The notes under the pieces: model-generated
The model's input: only the letters and a program-made list of their open reading frames with translations
Databases searched by the model: none
Told to the model about the DNA's origin: nothing
Position numbers and translations under genes: made by a program
Origin: Pseudomonas sp. GD04091
Lineage (GTDB): Bacteria > Pseudomonadota > Gammaproteobacteria > Pseudomonadales > Pseudomonadaceae
Direction: 5' to 3'
NCBI RefSeq assembly: GCF_029836165.1
Contig: NZ_JAOEBG010000015.1
Coordinates: 62,001 to 126,000, forward strand
Length of the DNA stretch: 64,000 nucleotides
Shown here: positions 63,566-64,000 of the stretch, piece by piece
Layout of the letters: each line of letters begins with the position of its first letter
Numbering within the stretch: the stretch's first letter is position 1

Positions 63566-64000
63566 ATGACCTCCAGACACCCGCTCCTGCGCGCCCTGGC
63601 CATCTACCGCGAGATGCCCTGGCGCTTCACCCTGGTCACCACCCTGTACATCGCCGGCAACCTGGGCCTGGCCTGGCAGCAATGGCTGATCGGCCATGCC
63701 GTCGACGATGTCGGCGCCGGCCGCGCCGTCACCCGCCTGGCCGACGGCAGCCTCGACGCCAGCCTGGGCTGGCACTGGCTGTGGACGCTGCTGGCCATCG
63801 CCCTGGGCCGCGGCCTGTTGCAGTACGCCGCCGCCGTGCTGTCGCTGGTGCTCAGCCAGGCCCTGCTGACGCGCCTGCGCGAACGCATTCTCGAACAGGT
63901 CCAGGCCCTGCACCTGGGCTACCACTGGCACCATGGCATGGGCGAGCTGGTGACCCGCACCACCCGCGACGCCGACAAGGTGCGCGATGCGCTGATCACC
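63566..64000 (+). CDS. ABC exporter, N-terminal transmembrane domain (3' end beyond the window)
   Basis: 145 residues are visible from an ATG at 63566: a type I ABC exporter membrane domain (MPWRFTLVTTLYIAGNLGLAWQQWLIGHAVDD ... ALGRGLLQYAAAVLSLVLSQALLTRLRERILEQVQALHLGYHWHHGMGELVTRTTRDADKVRDAL). The end is the coupling region before further helices and the ATPase, which lie beyond the right edge. It follows the DszC-like gene by 149 bp across a REP element and may or may not belong to the same regulon. Exported molecule unknown. Confidence 0.8.
   Translation, partial: MTSRHPLLRALAIYREMPWRFTLVTTLYIAGNLGLAWQQWLIGHAVDDVGAGRAVTRLADGSLDASLGWHWLWTLLAIALGRGLLQYAAAVLSLVLSQALLTRLRERILEQVQALHLGYHWHHGMGELVTRTTRDADKVRDALIT

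Overview
The window is high-GC chromosomal DNA that fits a Pseudomonas, most likely of the P. putida group. Pointers are the many inverted REP-type elements around a 'GGAGCGGCCTTG' or 'AAGCCGGCTCCCACAGG' core, a cis/trans fatty acid isomerase (cti) divergent from metH, and tRNA genes with encoded CCA ends. I saw no transposase, phage gene, CRISPR array, rRNA or origin.

Layout, left arm (1-43.3 kb), mostly core genome: a partial atypical SDR with a divergent LysR regulator; a META/DUF4377 lipoprotein; tRNA-Ser(UGA); a Bax-inhibitor-1 protein; a xanthine permease; the tusDCBE tRNA 2-thiolation relay with ybiB; a glutathionyl-hydroquinone reductase-type GST; a TlpA-like thioredoxin and DUF2790 pair divergent from a two-component system; azlCD with an AraC regulator; a second AraC regulator divergent from a Bcr/CflA transporter; copper proteins (PCuAC and SCO); nfuA; an acyltransferase; cti divergent from metH; a solitary periplasmic binding protein; sulfite reductase cysI with its DUF934 partner; an AraC/GyrI-like regulator divergent from dkgB and an MFS exporter; a tandem tRNA-Val(GAC) duplication; a puuB-like flavoprotein; TerC; nhaR; sstT; yceH; and small proteins.

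Right arm (43.5-64 kb): a coherent organosulfur-acquisition island. A sigma-54 activator of the SfnR type is divergent from a four-gene operon (SsuA-like binding protein, secreted lipase-like hydrolase, SsuD-like flavin monooxygenase, Tat lipoprotein DppA-like binding protein), followed by a TonB-dependent receptor and a parDE toxin-antitoxin pair. A seven-gene operon on the other strand encodes a DszB-like sulfinate desulfinase, a class II aldolase-like protein, a second SsuD-like monooxygenase, a second DppA-like lipoprotein, two Dpp-type permeases and a fused double-ATPase. Divergent from it lie a DszC/SfnB-like flavoprotein monooxygenase and the start of an ABC exporter.

How the parts may work together (inference): the outer-membrane receptor and Dpp-type ABC transporter import a sulfur-containing molecule. 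The DszC/SfnB-like and SsuD-like enzymes oxidise and cleave C-S bonds to a sulfinate, and the DszB-like enzyme releases sulfite, which CysI elsewhere in the window can reduce. Two good -24/-12 promoters and a shared palindrome (TGCTGGAGCAGCAA) link the two intergenic control regions to one sigma-54 activator. No flavin reductase is encoded here, so FMNH2 must come from elsewhere. The substrate is unknown.
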